A stretch of DNA of 64,000 bases from Paraburkholderia sabiae (GTDB taxonomy: Bacteria; Pseudomonadota; Gammaproteobacteria; Burkholderiales; Burkholderiaceae): assembly GCF_030412785.1 (NCBI RefSeq), contig NZ_CP125295.1, forward strand, positions 1,178,001 to 1,242,000, written 5' to 3'. The notes beneath the pieces were generated by a model. That model was not told where the DNA came from, did no database searches, and was given only the letters and a program-made list of their open reading frames with translations. Position 1 is the stretch's first letter, and the number at the start of each line of letters is the position of its first letter. Made by a program: the position numbers and the translations under genes. Positions 29,768-43,001 of the stretch are shown here, piece by piece.

Positions 29768-29892
29768 CGTGAGTGTGTCGCGCACAGTTGAGTCGCGATG
29801 CGTACGCATGTTAACACCCGGCTTATGGGCGTCGTTTCACGATGGAATGAAATAGCAAGAATCGGCAATCCGACTGTCAGGATTGGCTCTAA

Positions 29893-29955
29893 CGCGCCCG
29901 CGCGTTATACGCGCAGAAGAACATGACGCGGGCGCGCGTCGTTCGCGCCCGCGTC
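29893..29955. repeat. Three alternating GC-rich arms downstream of lldP
   Basis: CGCGCCCGCG (29893-29902) can pair with CGCGGGCGCG (29927-29936), while GACGCGGGCGCG (29925-29936) can also pair with CGCGCCCGCGTC (29944-29955). The two hairpins exclude each other because they share the middle arm. The region starts 12 bases after the lldP stop codon, so it is likely the 3' end of that mRNA; there is no T run. Confidence 0.55.
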
Positions 29956-29967
29956 GTCATGCCCAGT

Positions 29968-31566
29968 TCAATGCGGAATCATCCACTGCAGCACGTTCTG
30001 CTGCAGCCACACGAGAATACCGAGCAGAACCGTGAGCAGGATCGAATGCTTGAAGGTCTTCGCAAACACGTAGCCTTCCTTGCCCTTGAGGTCGGTCGTC
30101 GCGACGCCCGTCGCGATGTTCTGCGGCGAGATCATCTTGCCCATCACGCCGCCCGACGAGTTCGTCGCGGCCATCAGCACCGGGTTCAGGTTCAGCTGAT
30201 TGGCGGCCACCACCTGCAGGTTGCCGAACAGCGCGTTGCCCGATGTATCGCTGCCCGACAGGAACACGGCCACCCAGCCGAGGAACGCCGACACCAGCGG
30301 GAAGAACGCGCCCACCGACGACACGCCGAGCCCCAGCGTGTAGTTCATCCCCGAGTAGTTCATCAGGTACGCGAGGCCGACGATGGTCGCCACCGTCAGA
30401 ATGGCGATGCGCGTTTGCACCCAGGTATCGACGATCGCGCGACCGAAATCGGCCGGCTTCAGGCCCACGACGAACGCCGTGATGATGGCCGCGACCAGAA
30501 TCGCCGTGCCCGTCGCGAGCGGCTGGAAGTCCCAGATCGCGCCATACGGCGTGTTGTACAGCGTGATGTAGACGGCTTTGTCGAGACCCGGCCACGGCAC
30601 CTTTACGTCGCCGATCATGAAGATCTTCGCGATCGTCCAGATGATCACGACAGCCGACACGATCAGCCACGGATACCAGCCCTGCGTGCCCGTAATCTTG
30701 CCGCGCGTCTCGTTCACGCGATCGACGTTGATGGCGAACGCGGGATCGGCGGCGGGGCGCCAGACGCGCAGGAAAGCGATGGTCAGAACCAGCGACACCA
30801 GCGACGACAGCACGTCCGTCAGGCTGTAGTTGATGAAGTTCGACGTGACGAACTGCGTCAGCGCGAAACTGCCGCCCGACACGAGCAGCACCGGCCACAC
30901 GCGCAGCATGTTGCGAAAGCCCGCGTACACGCCGATCACGTAGAACGGCAGCAGCAGCGCGAAGAACGGCAACTGGCGGCCGACCATCTTGGCGAGGGCA
31001 TCGGTCGGCAGGTGCGTGACCGCGCCGAGCACCGTGATCGGCACGCCGAGCGCGCCGAACGCGACGGGCGCGGTGTTGAAGATCAGCGTGAAGGTCAGCG
31101 CTTCGAGCGCGGGGAAGCCGAGCAGGATCAGCAGCGAACTGGTGATCGCGATTGGCGTGCCGAAGCCCGAAATGCCTTCGAACAGCGCGCCGAACGAGAA
31201 GCCGATCACGACGAGCACGATGCGCCGGTCGTTCGGCAGATTGTCGATCATCCACATGCGGAAGGCCGCGAAGCGCCCCGAATACTGCGCGATGTTGTAC
31301 AGCAGGATCGCGGTCACGACGATCCACATCACGGGCCAGCAGGCGAACACGGCACCCGCCGCGACGGAGTTGAGCGCGAGTCCGACGGGAAACTGCCAGC
31401 CGAAAATCGCGATCAGCAGACCGACCACGAGACCGGCCAGCGAGGCCTGCCAGGCCGGCCGTCGCGCCCAGCCAAGCAGCACGAGCACGACGATGATGGG
31501 CAATGCGGCAACGATGAACGATGGCAACAGGGAGTTGCCGATGGGCGTCAATAGCTGGTGAAACAT
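29968..31566 (-). CDS. lldP: L-lactate permease
   Basis: The 532-residue LctP-family protein has about 12 or more membrane segments and the family-specific stretches GFSFGALFEGISGFGTPIAI (about residue 124), FNTAPVAFGALGVPITVLGA (about 162) and the late ATNSSGGVMGKMISPQNIAT (about 462). It imports lactate (and glycolate) with protons. ATG at 31566 has GGAGA five bases before it; a GTG at 31569 is an alternative. No lactate dehydrogenase or LldR gene accompanies it. Confidence 0.93.
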   Translation of the reverse strand: MFHQLLTPIGNSLLPSFIVAALPIIVVLVLLGWARRPAWQASLAGLVVGLLIAIFGWQFPVGLALNSVAAGAVFACWPVMWIVVTAILLYNIAQYSGRFAAFRMWMIDNLPNDRRIVLVVIGFSFGALFEGISGFGTPIAITSSLLILLGFPALEALTFTLIFNTAPVAFGALGVPITVLGAVTHLPTDALAKMVGRQLPFFALLLPFYVIGVYAGFRNMLRVWPVLLVSGGSFALTQFVTSNFINYSLTDVLSSLVSLVLTIAFLRVWRPAADPAFAINVDRVNETRGKITGTQGWYPWLIVSAVVIIWTIAKIFMIGDVKVPWPGLDKAVYITLYNTPYGAIWDFQPLATGTAILVAAIITAFVVGLKPADFGRAIVDTWVQTRIAILTVATIVGLAYLMNYSGMNYTLGLGVSSVGAFFPLVSAFLGWVAVFLSGSDTSGNALFGNLQVVAANQLNLNPVLMAATNSSGGVMGKMISPQNIATGVATTDLKGKEGYVFAKTFKHSILLTVLLGILVWLQQNVLQWMIPH

Positions 31567-31861
31567 CACGTCTCCTTCGTTGTTGTTCGATTCGACGCGA
31601 AGACTGCGCCTACGCGGCGAAGCGGCAGGGCTGGACGGATGAAGGCGGCGCCCGTCGCGTGGGAACGCTGGAGCGGGAGCGCCGTGGTACGCAATTAAAC
31701 AGGTATTGCACTGGCAACCGCCAGCATAGAACGCTGGCGATTTCCGTCAAGCAGGGAAAACGAAGGAAGCTGTTGCGGGAATAGAAGCGTGGTCTCGTTC
31801 GTAGCGATGCGCGTCACGCCGTCGAAAGTCGAAGCAGGGCGGCGCGGTTCATCGCTACGGG

Positions 31862-32449
31862 TCAATGCGAGCGGCCGTGTCCGCCGCTCGCCCACGCGCT
31901 GCCGCCGCCCCAGCCGCCATGTCCGCCGCCCCAGCTGCCGCCGTGTCCGTAGTAGCCGTGGCCGCCGTAATAGCCGTGGTATCCGCCGTGATAGCCGCCC
32001 CAGTAGCCGTGGTGTCCGTAATATCCGTAGTGACCGCCGCAGCAACCGCCCCAGTAGCCGAAGCTCAGAGAGATCGACGGTCCCCACCAGCCCGGCCAGC
32101 CGTAGTAAGGGTAACCATACGGATAGGCCGGATACGCAACGGGATAGTAGGCCGGTGCGGCGTAGACAGGCGCGACGTCGTAGGCGGGCGGCATGCCGGC
32201 CGACGCATCGGCGGGCATCGTGAATTGCTGTTGCGTGTAGGCTTGTGCCGCGTCCCCGGGTGCGACGGGCAGTGCCTGCTGGGTTGCCGCCGTCGGCACG
32301 ACAGGGTAAGCGGCGGGGTAGCCCGGATAGTATCCGTAGCCAGGATAGTAGCCGTACGGCGCGTAGTAATAGCAGCCGGACAGCGCGCCCGACAATGCCA
32401 GCGCTGCAACGGCGCTGGCGGCGCGCAACGTTGCATCGAGCGGTTTCAT
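31862..32449 (-). CDS. Tyr/Gly/His-rich lipoprotein
   Basis: The 195-residue protein has a lipoprotein signal with lipobox ALSGCYYY (Cys about residue 26). The mature part is low in complexity: an N-terminal Tyr/Pro/Gly stretch (YGYYPGYGYYPGYP), a middle linker, an aromatic block PYYGWPGWWGPSISLSFGYW, a CC pair, and a C-terminal His/Gly/Tyr tail ending GGHGRSH. The His-rich tail might bind metal ions. Similar Tyr/Gly-rich lipoproteins are common in Burkholderia relatives, function unknown. Confidence 0.75.
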   Translation of the reverse strand: MKPLDATLRAASAVAALALSGALSGCYYYAPYGYYPGYGYYPGYPAAYPVVPTAATQQALPVAPGDAAQAYTQQQFTMPADASAGMPPAYDVAPVYAAPAYYPVAYPAYPYGYPYYGWPGWWGPSISLSFGYWGGCCGGHYGYYGHHGYWGGYHGGYHGYYGGHGYYGHGGSWGGGHGGWGGGSAWASGGHGRSH

Positions 32450-32804
32450 GACGTGCTCCTCGTAATCTCGCAGCGCCGTGTCGCGCTGCTCAATCTATTG
32501 TATTGAGCTTACGTCAGGGTTTCGATGGGCACATCGTAAAGTGGTAACCGCGTATTTCACTTGTCGCTTCACTTGCCGTTTGCACGCGCGTGCGCGCACG
32601 GCTGCGAACGACGATCATTTGCAGGACACGTCCGGCGCGTCCATGCGCGCCGGACTCTGCCCATCTCCCTTCGGCTTTCGAGTCCCGCTTATGCAGCATC
32701 GCGGAAGCGGGATCCGAGGCCGTTTGCCTGCATCGCCTTCGACGGCGATTTTGTCGTATTTCCTGTGGCTCTTGCTGCCGTATCTTTGTGCCGTATTTCG
32801 TGCG
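32450..32804. other. Intergenic region between two lipoprotein genes
   Basis: About 355 bases. Upstream DNA of the Tyr/Gly-rich lipoprotein gene (minus strand) and downstream DNA of the glycine-zipper gene. I see no conserved frame, terminator or strong repeat in it. Confidence 0.4.
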
Positions 32805-33017
32805 TTACTTGCCGACCTGATTGCCGATCACGCCACCGACAGCCGCACCGCCCAGCGTCGACAGCGCGTTGCCGCCGATCGCCGCGCCCGCCGCGCCGCC
32901 TACGCCCGCGCCGATCGCCGTATCGCGTTGCCGGCGGGTCATGCCGTCGCATGCGGAGAGGCTCGCCACCACGGCCACAAGCGTGGCCAGCGCACCGATT
33001 CGATGGAAGGTTTTCAT
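32805..33017 (-). CDS. Glycine-zipper lipoprotein (OsmB-like)
   Basis: The 70-residue protein has a lipoprotein signal with lipobox SLSACDG (Cys about residue 23), a short TRRQRDTAI segment and two Gly-rich hydrophobic segments (GAGVGGAAGAAIGGNALSTL and GAAVGGVIGNQVGK) of the glycine-zipper type found in OsmB and related outer-membrane stress lipoproteins. Confidence 0.85.
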   Translation of the reverse strand: MKTFHRIGALATLVAVVASLSACDGMTRRQRDTAIGAGVGGAAGAAIGGNALSTLGGAAVGGVIGNQVGK

Positions 33018-33229
33018 GATTCGACTCCCTTATGTTTCTATCGACGGGAATCGCAAATTGCGCTCCCGATCGGGTGATTCGATGGTATCGCCGGGTGCCG
33101 TTTCTGTTTGTATGGGCTTGTCAGGAAAGTGTCGGTTTAGTAATCAAATGTTTCGCGCTCTCGAATAATCACGGCATGACGTAAAAACAACCTGCCCATT
33201 GCTCGCGAATGGCGGTAAAAAGCGCGCGC

Positions 33230-33262
33230 AAAAAAGCCCGCCTTCGACGACAGGCGGGCTTT
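33230..33262 (-). terminator. Intrinsic terminator of thiC
   Basis: AAAGCCCGCC and GGCGGGCTTT form a perfect 10-bp stem; read on the minus strand it ends in six T residues. It starts 41 bases after the thiC stop codon. Confidence 0.85.
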
Positions 33263-33302
33263 GCGCTCAATGCGCATTAGCGGCAAACGTCACCAGCAAA
33301 CG

Positions 33303-35267
<1,965 letters not shown>

Positions 35268-35351
35268 CTACGCAGGAGAACGAGACGGGGAAGTGGACCG
35301 GGTTCGCGCGAGGAGGGTGAGACGGTGCGGCAGGTGAAGCGGCGAGCCCGA

Positions 35352-35460
35352 ACGCTTCCCTGCGCTGGCATTATCCAGATCAGGTTCAAAGGGTATTTCT
35401 CACCCACGCCATGCGGTGCCGTTCTGCTTCCCGGCGACGCACAACGCAGGACCCCCGCGT
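35352..35460 (-). promoter_or_regulatory. TPP riboswitch (THI element) of thiC
   Basis: Read on the minus strand, the region contains the conserved core GTGAGAAATACCC, then TTTGAACCTGATCTGGATAA (about 35370-35389) and ATGCCAGCGCAGGGAAGCG, closed by an outer ACGC/GCGT stem and a variable hairpin. This order matches the pyrimidine- and pyrophosphate-binding arms of THI elements. It ends 117 bases before the thiC start codon, leaving room for an expression platform. Confidence 0.93.
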
Positions 35461-36080
35461 TAGCAGCGCACACGATAACCTGGCGGGGCGGGGTTTGGCA
35501 ACACGTCTCGAAATTGAGGCGGCAGCGCCGGGCGACGTATCGGCCGACACGCGCAAGAAGCCCATTGCGGCTGGCTTTCATCGGGATTGCGGGGTTGTCG
35601 GGTGCCGTGTCCGCGATGCAGTCCGCAATCTCATTAATGCCCGATACGGGCCGTCATGCCGGATCACGATCGACAATTAATCAGTCAGCCTAAGCAAAAC
35701 ATCTGCGCGGCCGTCGCATCTGGCGATTCCCTCGAAGACGGCACCACGATCGCCACCTATTTAACCTTTTCGTCTCCCTTGCAACGAAAGTTACGATTCT
35801 CTTGCCGAAGCGTTGTCCAGATATTGCATAATGCTCGGCGGCGCGGCGTTTCGCGCCCGTTGGCTGCTGTTATTGCATTCTGCATCGAGAAAGCCATCAA
35901 TTCGCGCCATTGACCTGGTGCTCACTTGCCGTCCGACAACCGTTCGACTGTCGTCTACCGTTCTACTGCCATGCCAGCCCGTTTTGCCCCTCATGCCGTG
36001 TCGTCGACGCGGCGTCTGCCGTCCCGTTCGTGCGTATTCAGCGGGGCCGCGGCCCTGGCACTGGCACGGGCGGGCTGAAC
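35461..36080. other. Intergenic region between the TPP riboswitch and an EamA gene
   Basis: About 620 bases of divergent upstream DNA: the thiC promoter should lie close to 35470-35550 and the EamA promoter nearer to 36080. The part 35680-35900 has lower GC than the genes. A frame open from 35910 is the 5' extension of the EamA gene and its codons look unlike coding sequence, so I do not call it. Confidence 0.4.
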
Positions 36081-37001
36081 GTGGCATTCAATCTTCCTGA
36101 CCGTTTCCCGTTCCGCCTGCCGCAATCGCACGGCGGACAGATCGCGCTCGCGCTGGGCGTCGTCTATATCGTCTGGGGCTCGACGTACCTGGCCGTGCAC
36201 GTCGCGCTCGGCTCGTTCCCGCCGCTCCTGATGTCGGGTCTGCGCAACTTTTTCGCGGGCGTGGGTCTGTTCATCTTCGCGATGCGCCGTAAGCCCGTCT
36301 GGCCGCCGCTCACGGAAATCCGCAACGCCGGGCTGGTCGGCACGATGCTGGTCGGCTTGTCGAGCGGCATGCTCGCCTACGGGATGCGCACTGTCGGTAC
36401 GGGCACGGCGGCCGTGATGGTTGCGACCGTGCCGCTCTTCGCGACCGTCATCGCGGCCATCGCCGGGCGCAAGATCGCGCGAGGCGAGTGGTTCGCCGTC
36501 GGGCTCGGGCTGGTCGGCATCGCCATTCTCAGTCACGGCGACCAGTCGCAGGGCTCGGCGGGCGGCAGTCTGGCGATTCTCTGCGGCGCGCTGTTCTGGG
36601 CGGGCGGCGCACACCTCGCGTCGCGCCTGAAGCTGCCGTCGGACCTGTTTCTGTCGACGTCGCTGCAAATCGGACTCGGCGGCGCCATGTCGACGATGGT
36701 CGCGTGGGTGTCGGGCGAACGGATGATGGAGGTGCATTTCCTGCCGATGCTCGCCTTCGTGTACCTGATGCTGATCGGCACGATGGCCGCCTATGTCGCC
36801 TACGGCTTTCTGATCCGGCATACGAGCCCGATCATCGCGAGTTCCTGCATGTACGTGAACCCGGTCGTTGCCGTGGCGCTGGGCGCGCTGTTGCTCGGCG
36901 AGCCCGTGACACGCTCGACGGTCATCGCGACAGCGGTGATTCTGGCGAGCGTCGGGCTGTCATTCTGGTTCGACTTGCGGCGGCGGGCGAAACCGGCATA
37001 A
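36081..37001 (+). CDS. EamA/DMT-family transporter (YedA-like)
   Basis: The start is uncertain: GTG at 36081 gives 306 residues, the usual length, with the first membrane segment (QIALALGVVYIVWGSTYLAV) about 20 residues in; an ATG at 35910 would add 57 atypical residues. Ten hydrophobic segments form two EamA repeats. The motifs VYIVWGSTYLA and FFAGVGLFIFAMRR resemble YedA. Substrate unknown; probable metabolite or amino-acid exporter. Confidence 0.85.
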   Translation: MAFNLPDRFPFRLPQSHGGQIALALGVVYIVWGSTYLAVHVALGSFPPLLMSGLRNFFAGVGLFIFAMRRKPVWPPLTEIRNAGLVGTMLVGLSSGMLAYGMRTVGTGTAAVMVATVPLFATVIAAIAGRKIARGEWFAVGLGLVGIAILSHGDQSQGSAGGSLAILCGALFWAGGAHLASRLKLPSDLFLSTSLQIGLGGAMSTMVAWVSGERMMEVHFLPMLAFVYLMLIGTMAAYVAYGFLIRHTSPIIASSCMYVNPVVAVALGALLLGEPVTRSTVIATAVILASVGLSFWFDLRRRAKPA

Positions 37002-37029
37002 CGCCCGCCATCGCCGTGCCGACGCCGCG

Positions 37030-39270
<2,241 letters not shown>

Positions 39271-39342
39271 TTATCGAGCGCTGACCGACCTCGAGGACGC
39301 ATGACATAACGGGCTTCGGGCTCAATCAGGGAGAGGTGGCAG

Positions 39343-40131
39343 ATGAAAATTATCAGAACGGTGGCGGCGCTCGTCGGAGCGGCTGCACTGGTGTCGGCGT
39401 GCGGCGGCAGTTCGAACGACGTGGGCAAGGAACTCGGGTTGCAGAATCCGTTGATCCATTTCGTGCACGCGATTCCGAGCGGCCCGACGGTCGACTTTCT
39501 CGTCAACGGCAGCGCATTGCAGAAGAGCATCGCGTACAAGGGGGTGACCAACTTCGCGAACATCAACACGGGCGCGACGACGGTTGCGTATGCGACTTCC
39601 GGCAGCACGACGCCGCTCGCGAGCGGCTCGTTTCCGGACGTCGCGAAGGGTCATGAATACACGGTGATCGCCGTGCCGGGTTCGACGGGCACCGACATCG
39701 GCCTGATCGACGATCCGTTCGACAAGGGGCTGCTGTCGGGCAGCGCGCGCTTGCGCGGGTTCAACGCGTCGGTGAACTCGTCCAACCTCGACCTGTACCT
39801 GGTGCCGCCGGGCAACACGAACATTTCGAGCGTGAGCCCGACGATGGCAGGCGTGTCGTTCAAGAACGCCGTGCCCGCGAGCGGTCAGGATTCCGTCTAT
39901 GTGTCGGGCGGCACGTATGTGCTGATCGCCACGACGGCGGGCAGCAAGACGCCGATCTTCCAGTCGAGTTCGTTCGACCTCGCGAACAACGCGGACTGGC
40001 TGGTGACGTCGGTGCCCATCGGCGGCGCGCTCACGCAGTTGCTGCCGAACCAGATTCACCTGCTGGTCGCGCAGGGCGGCAACACCTCGCAGCCGGCGCT
40101 GGAATTGACGAATACGTTGAACGGCCAGTGA
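39343..40131 (+). CDS. DUF4397 domain lipoprotein
   Basis: The 262-residue protein has a lipoprotein signal with lipobox ALVSACGGS (Cys about residue 20) and two beta-rich DUF4397-type repeats, the first starting IHFVHAIPSGPTVDFLVNG (about 37-55), the second around ARLRGFNASVNSSNLDLYLVP (about 135-155). Such domains occur in surface or periplasmic proteins of unknown function. A strong terminator follows. Confidence 0.82.
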   Translation: MKIIRTVAALVGAAALVSACGGSSNDVGKELGLQNPLIHFVHAIPSGPTVDFLVNGSALQKSIAYKGVTNFANINTGATTVAYATSGSTTPLASGSFPDVAKGHEYTVIAVPGSTGTDIGLIDDPFDKGLLSGSARLRGFNASVNSSNLDLYLVPPGNTNISSVSPTMAGVSFKNAVPASGQDSVYVSGGTYVLIATTAGSKTPIFQSSSFDLANNADWLVTSVPIGGALTQLLPNQIHLLVAQGGNTSQPALELTNTLNGQ

Positions 40132-40195
40132 CGCAATGAGGCAATGACGGATCAGGACGGCAAGGCGCGATAACAGGCAGAAGCAGGGGGACGGC

Positions 40196-40231
40196 ACGGC
40201 GGCTCATGCAAATGAGCCGCCGTTCTGTTTT
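40196..40231 (+). terminator. Intrinsic terminator of the DUF4397 gene
   Basis: ACGGCGGCTCAT, loop GCAA, ATGAGCCGCCGT form a perfect 12-bp stem followed by TCTGTTTT. Confidence 0.88.
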
Positions 40232-40258
40232 GCGTCGGCAACGCGCGAAGCAAGGCGC

Positions 40259-40290
40259 AAAAAAAGCCGCCGCGTGTGACGCGGCGGCTT
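40259..40290 (-). terminator. Intrinsic terminator of the entericidin gene
   Basis: AAGCCGCCGCG and CGCGGCGGCTT form an 11-bp stem; on the minus strand it is followed by seven T residues. It lies 47 bases after the entericidin stop codon. Confidence 0.88.
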
Positions 40291-40337
40291 GCAATGATGG
40301 ATCGAAACCGAATCGAAACGGCTGAACGGATGCCGTA

Positions 40338-40475
40338 TCAGTCCGAATGCTTCTCGGCCGAATTGGTGATGGCGTTGCCGCCCTTCGAGATGTCCTGGCC
40401 CGCGCCGGCCATCGTGTTGCAGGCGGCCAGCAGCGTCGTGCCCGCGAGCAGCAGCAGTGCGATGAATCGTGTCAT
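40338..40475 (-). CDS. Entericidin A/B-family small lipoprotein
   Basis: This 45-residue protein has a hydrophobic signal with lipobox LLAACNT (Cys residue 19) and a mature part MAGAGQDISKGGNAITNSAE, the pattern shared by EcnA/EcnB entericidins. GGGAGAA stands six bases before the ATG and a strong terminator follows the stop. Entericidins are outer-membrane toxin/antidote-type lipoproteins tied to stationary-phase lysis in enteric bacteria; in Burkholderia relatives single copies are common and their role is not established. Confidence 0.88.
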   Translation of the reverse strand: MTRFIALLLLAGTTLLAACNTMAGAGQDISKGGNAITNSAEKHSD

Positions 40476-40492
40476 GAGTCTTCTCCCTTTTC

Positions 40493-40516
40493 AGGAATAT
40501 TCGAAGGAATATTCGA
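40493..40516. repeat. Two perfect 12-bp tandem repeats upstream of the entericidin gene
   Basis: AGGAATATTCGA occurs twice in a row, 18 to 41 bases before the entericidin start (minus strand). Each unit contains the palindrome GAATATTC. The one-turn spacing (12 bp) suggests two adjacent protein-binding sites on one face of the helix, or a -10-like region. Confidence 0.65.
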
Positions 40517-40723
40517 CGTATGCTTCGATCGATTCGCGCGCGCCGGCATGGTTCCCTGTTGCGGTGTTCGATATCGCCCGGCGTGCGCGCCCTGTCGTCC
40601 GACCGGGGCATTGCGCCAGCCGATCCGGTCTGATTTCATGGTAAGAGACGCGTTGTCGCGATGCTGTCGGAGACGCGACGATTTTCTTGTCGGCGCAATC
40701 CTACGCGGCGCAACGCGGCGTCA

Positions 40724-42235
40724 TCACAGACGCGCGACGGGCGTGACGCTGCTGTCCGGCACGCTGTCGATCGATTCGCCGCCTGGTTCGCGCGTTTCCG
40801 CTTCCTTCGTCACGCCGACGGTCGGCACGGGCAGCACGACGTGGATATCGGTGCCGTGCAGGTCGCCGCGCCGGATATCGAAGCGTCCGCCGCGCGCGGC
40901 GACGCGCTGGCGCATGCCCATCAGCCCGTGCGTATGCGTGCGCGTGAGATCGCCTGGCATGATGCCGATGCCGTTATCGGCGATATGCAGCGCCACTTCG
41001 CCGTGGCCCGCGCTCAGCGCAATCGTGATCTGCGTGGCGCGCGCGTACTTCGCCGCGTTGGTCAGCGATTCCTGCGCGACACGAAAGAGCGCGATCTCGG
41101 TCTGTTCGTCGAGTTGCAGTTCGTCGTCGGGAAGATGCAGGTCGAGCGCCCAGCCGTTGCGTTGCGCGGCTTCGTCGCCGAGCGTGCGCAGCGCCGTGAC
41201 GAGGCCGAAGTTCGCGAGCACGGTCGGCCGCATGTCCTCGATGATGCGGCGCTTGAGCGCGATGCCCTGATCGAGCGTCGCGAGCGCGCGCGTCAGTTTC
41301 TCCGCGATGACGGGATCGGCGTCCTGCATCTTGCGCCGCGCCCACGCGACATCCATCTTGCTCGCCGTGAGAATCGCGCCGAGTTCGTCGTGCAGTTCGC
41401 GCGCAAGCTGGGTCTTTTCGTTTTCGCTGACGGCCTGCAGGTGCCAGCCCAGCGCTTCGAGTTGCCGCGTGCGCTCGTTGACCAGCCGATCGAGTTCTTC
41501 CTGCTGCGTGATCAACTGCTTTTGCGCGCGCGCCTGGCTGTCGATCTGGGTGCCCAGGTTGCGGAACAACAGAATGAACAGCACGATGTTGAGCGCCGAC
41601 AAACCCGCCGCGACGAGCGTCGACACGCGTTGATCGGCGCGGCTCGCATCGAGCGCGCGCTGCGCGCGGCGCTCTTCGTTGTCGCGCAGCAAGGCGAGCG
41701 TGCTCGTCACGAGCGACGCATCGGCGCTGGTTTTCGGCGCTGCGCCGCCGCACGCGGCGAGTTCGAGCGGACGCGGCGAAGCCTGTTGCAACGTCTGTGC
41801 GCCGCTGCCGATGCGCGCGTCGATCAACGCGGCAATCTGCGTGAAGCTGGCCATTTCCGCGCTGTCGGCGGCACGTCGGAAGTATGTGTCGAGCGCGCCG
41901 ATGTTGCGGCGGATATCCGCTGCGCGAGCGCAGTAGCCGCGCGCGTCCGCGTCGTTCCTCGTCAGAAGAAAGCGGCTTTCATGCGCCTGCAACTGCGCGA
42001 GATGCCGGTCGAGTTCGCTCAGCTGCATGCTGACGCTGCGCGCTTCGAGCGCCGCTTCGTATTCCGATGCGATACGTTGCCGCGCCGTTTCGAGGATGAC
42101 GAGGCCGCCGCACGTAATCACGATCGCGACCGTCATCGCGATCGCCCAACTGCGCTGGTGCATCCAGTCCGCCAGCCGGGTTGTGAGCCGTGCTTCGGCG
42201 CCTGCTTGGGCTTCACCTGACACTGCCATCTCCAT
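40724..42235 (-). CDS. NarL-type sensor histidine kinase
   Basis: The 503-residue protein has a membrane segment near residues 29-47, a periplasmic helical CHASE3-like domain (about 50-205, with SMQLSELDRHLAQLQAHESRFLLT), a second membrane segment (about 207-225), and a cytoplasmic HisKA_3 domain with the phosphorylated histidine in ARELHDELGA (about 280), followed by an ATPase domain with QESLTNAAKYA and DNGIGI. Such kinases pair with LuxR/NarL-type regulators; the gene at 43653 is the obvious partner although two DUF1328 genes and a ferritin-like gene lie between, on the other strand. Confidence 0.9.
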   Translation of the reverse strand: MEMAVSGEAQAGAEARLTTRLADWMHQRSWAIAMTVAIVITCGGLVILETARQRIASEYEAALEARSVSMQLSELDRHLAQLQAHESRFLLTRNDADARGYCARAADIRRNIGALDTYFRRAADSAEMASFTQIAALIDARIGSGAQTLQQASPRPLELAACGGAAPKTSADASLVTSTLALLRDNEERRAQRALDASRADQRVSTLVAAGLSALNIVLFILLFRNLGTQIDSQARAQKQLITQQEELDRLVNERTRQLEALGWHLQAVSENEKTQLARELHDELGAILTASKMDVAWARRKMQDADPVIAEKLTRALATLDQGIALKRRIIEDMRPTVLANFGLVTALRTLGDEAAQRNGWALDLHLPDDELQLDEQTEIALFRVAQESLTNAAKYARATQITIALSAGHGEVALHIADNGIGIMPGDLTRTHTHGLMGMRQRVAARGGRFDIRRGDLHGTDIHVVLPVPTVGVTKEAETREPGGESIDSVPDSSVTPVARL

Positions 42236-42466
42236 GCCATGAAGTCATCGACAGTGTAGCGTCATGCGGCGTCGTTGCGTTCGCGCGAGTGCTGCAAAGG
42301 CCGCGGTGGAAGGCCGGTCGAAAGCGGGTGTCGGCGGATTCCCACATGAAAAACAGCGTGCGCCCGAATGCGGGTACGCAAACTGCTCCCTACGATGAAG
42401 GTTAGCGATCCATTCGCCACACCTCAGCCACACCTCAGTCACACATTAGCCAGGGAGGTTCCCATC

Positions 42467-42643
42467 ATGCTCAAGTGGGCGTTGTTCTTCGCCGTGATCG
42501 CGGTGATCGCGGGTCTGCTCGGATTTACGGGCATTGCGGCAGGCGCGGCGGCTATCGCGAAGTTCCTGTTCGTGGTGTTCCTGATCCTGTGCGTCGTCTT
42601 CCTCGTGCTCGGCTTCGTCGTGACGAAGAAGATAGTCGATTAG
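42467..42643 (+). CDS. DUF1328 small membrane protein, copy 1
   Basis: A 58-residue protein with GGAGG nine bases before its ATG. Two membrane segments ([19 protein letters not shown] and [20 protein letters not shown]) flank the conserved [12 protein letters not shown], the signature of the YtjA/DUF1328 family. It is divergent from the histidine kinase gene and first of a probable stress operon. Confidence 0.88.
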   Translation: MLKWALFFAVIAVIAGLLGFTGIAAGAAAIAKFLFVVFLILCVVFLVLGFVVTKKIVD

Positions 42644-42740
42644 CGACGCTCGAAGGCAACCCGGATCGGAGCACAAGTGAAAGCGCTCTGTTCGACGGAG
42701 CTGCAACAGCACATCGCCTAAACAGGAAAGGAACGTCGTC

Positions 42741-42902
42741 ATGCTGCATTACGCACTCGTGTTCTTCGTGATCGCGATCATCGCCGCTGTGTTCGGCTTC
42801 ACCGGCATTGCCGCCGGCGCCGCCGAAATAGCGAAGATTCTGTTCTACATCTTTCTGGTCGTGTTCGTCGTCACGCTGCTGCTCGGCGTGTTCCGGACAT
42901 AG
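42741..42902 (+). CDS. DUF1328 small membrane protein, copy 2
   Basis: A 53-residue paralogue of the preceding protein ([32 protein letters not shown], then a second hydrophobic segment). The start at 42741 follows AAAGGAACG. The two copies lie 97 bases apart on the same strand, so the pair arose by tandem duplication. Confidence 0.88.
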   Translation: MLHYALVFFVIAIIAAVFGFTGIAAGAAEIAKILFYIFLVVFVVTLLLGVFRT

Positions 42903-43001
42903 CGCAGGCATCACGCCCCCAAGGCGCACGCCGACACGCCGCGCAGTACAGACGGCGGCAGCGTGCGCGTTTCCCACAATACCGGTACAAGGAGTCAGTC
43001 A

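Noticed and set aside
29923..31554. 543-codon plus-strand frame opposite lldP
   Set aside because: Composition is almost all Arg, His, Asp and Gln with no hydrophobic core; it is the antisense of a membrane-protein gene.
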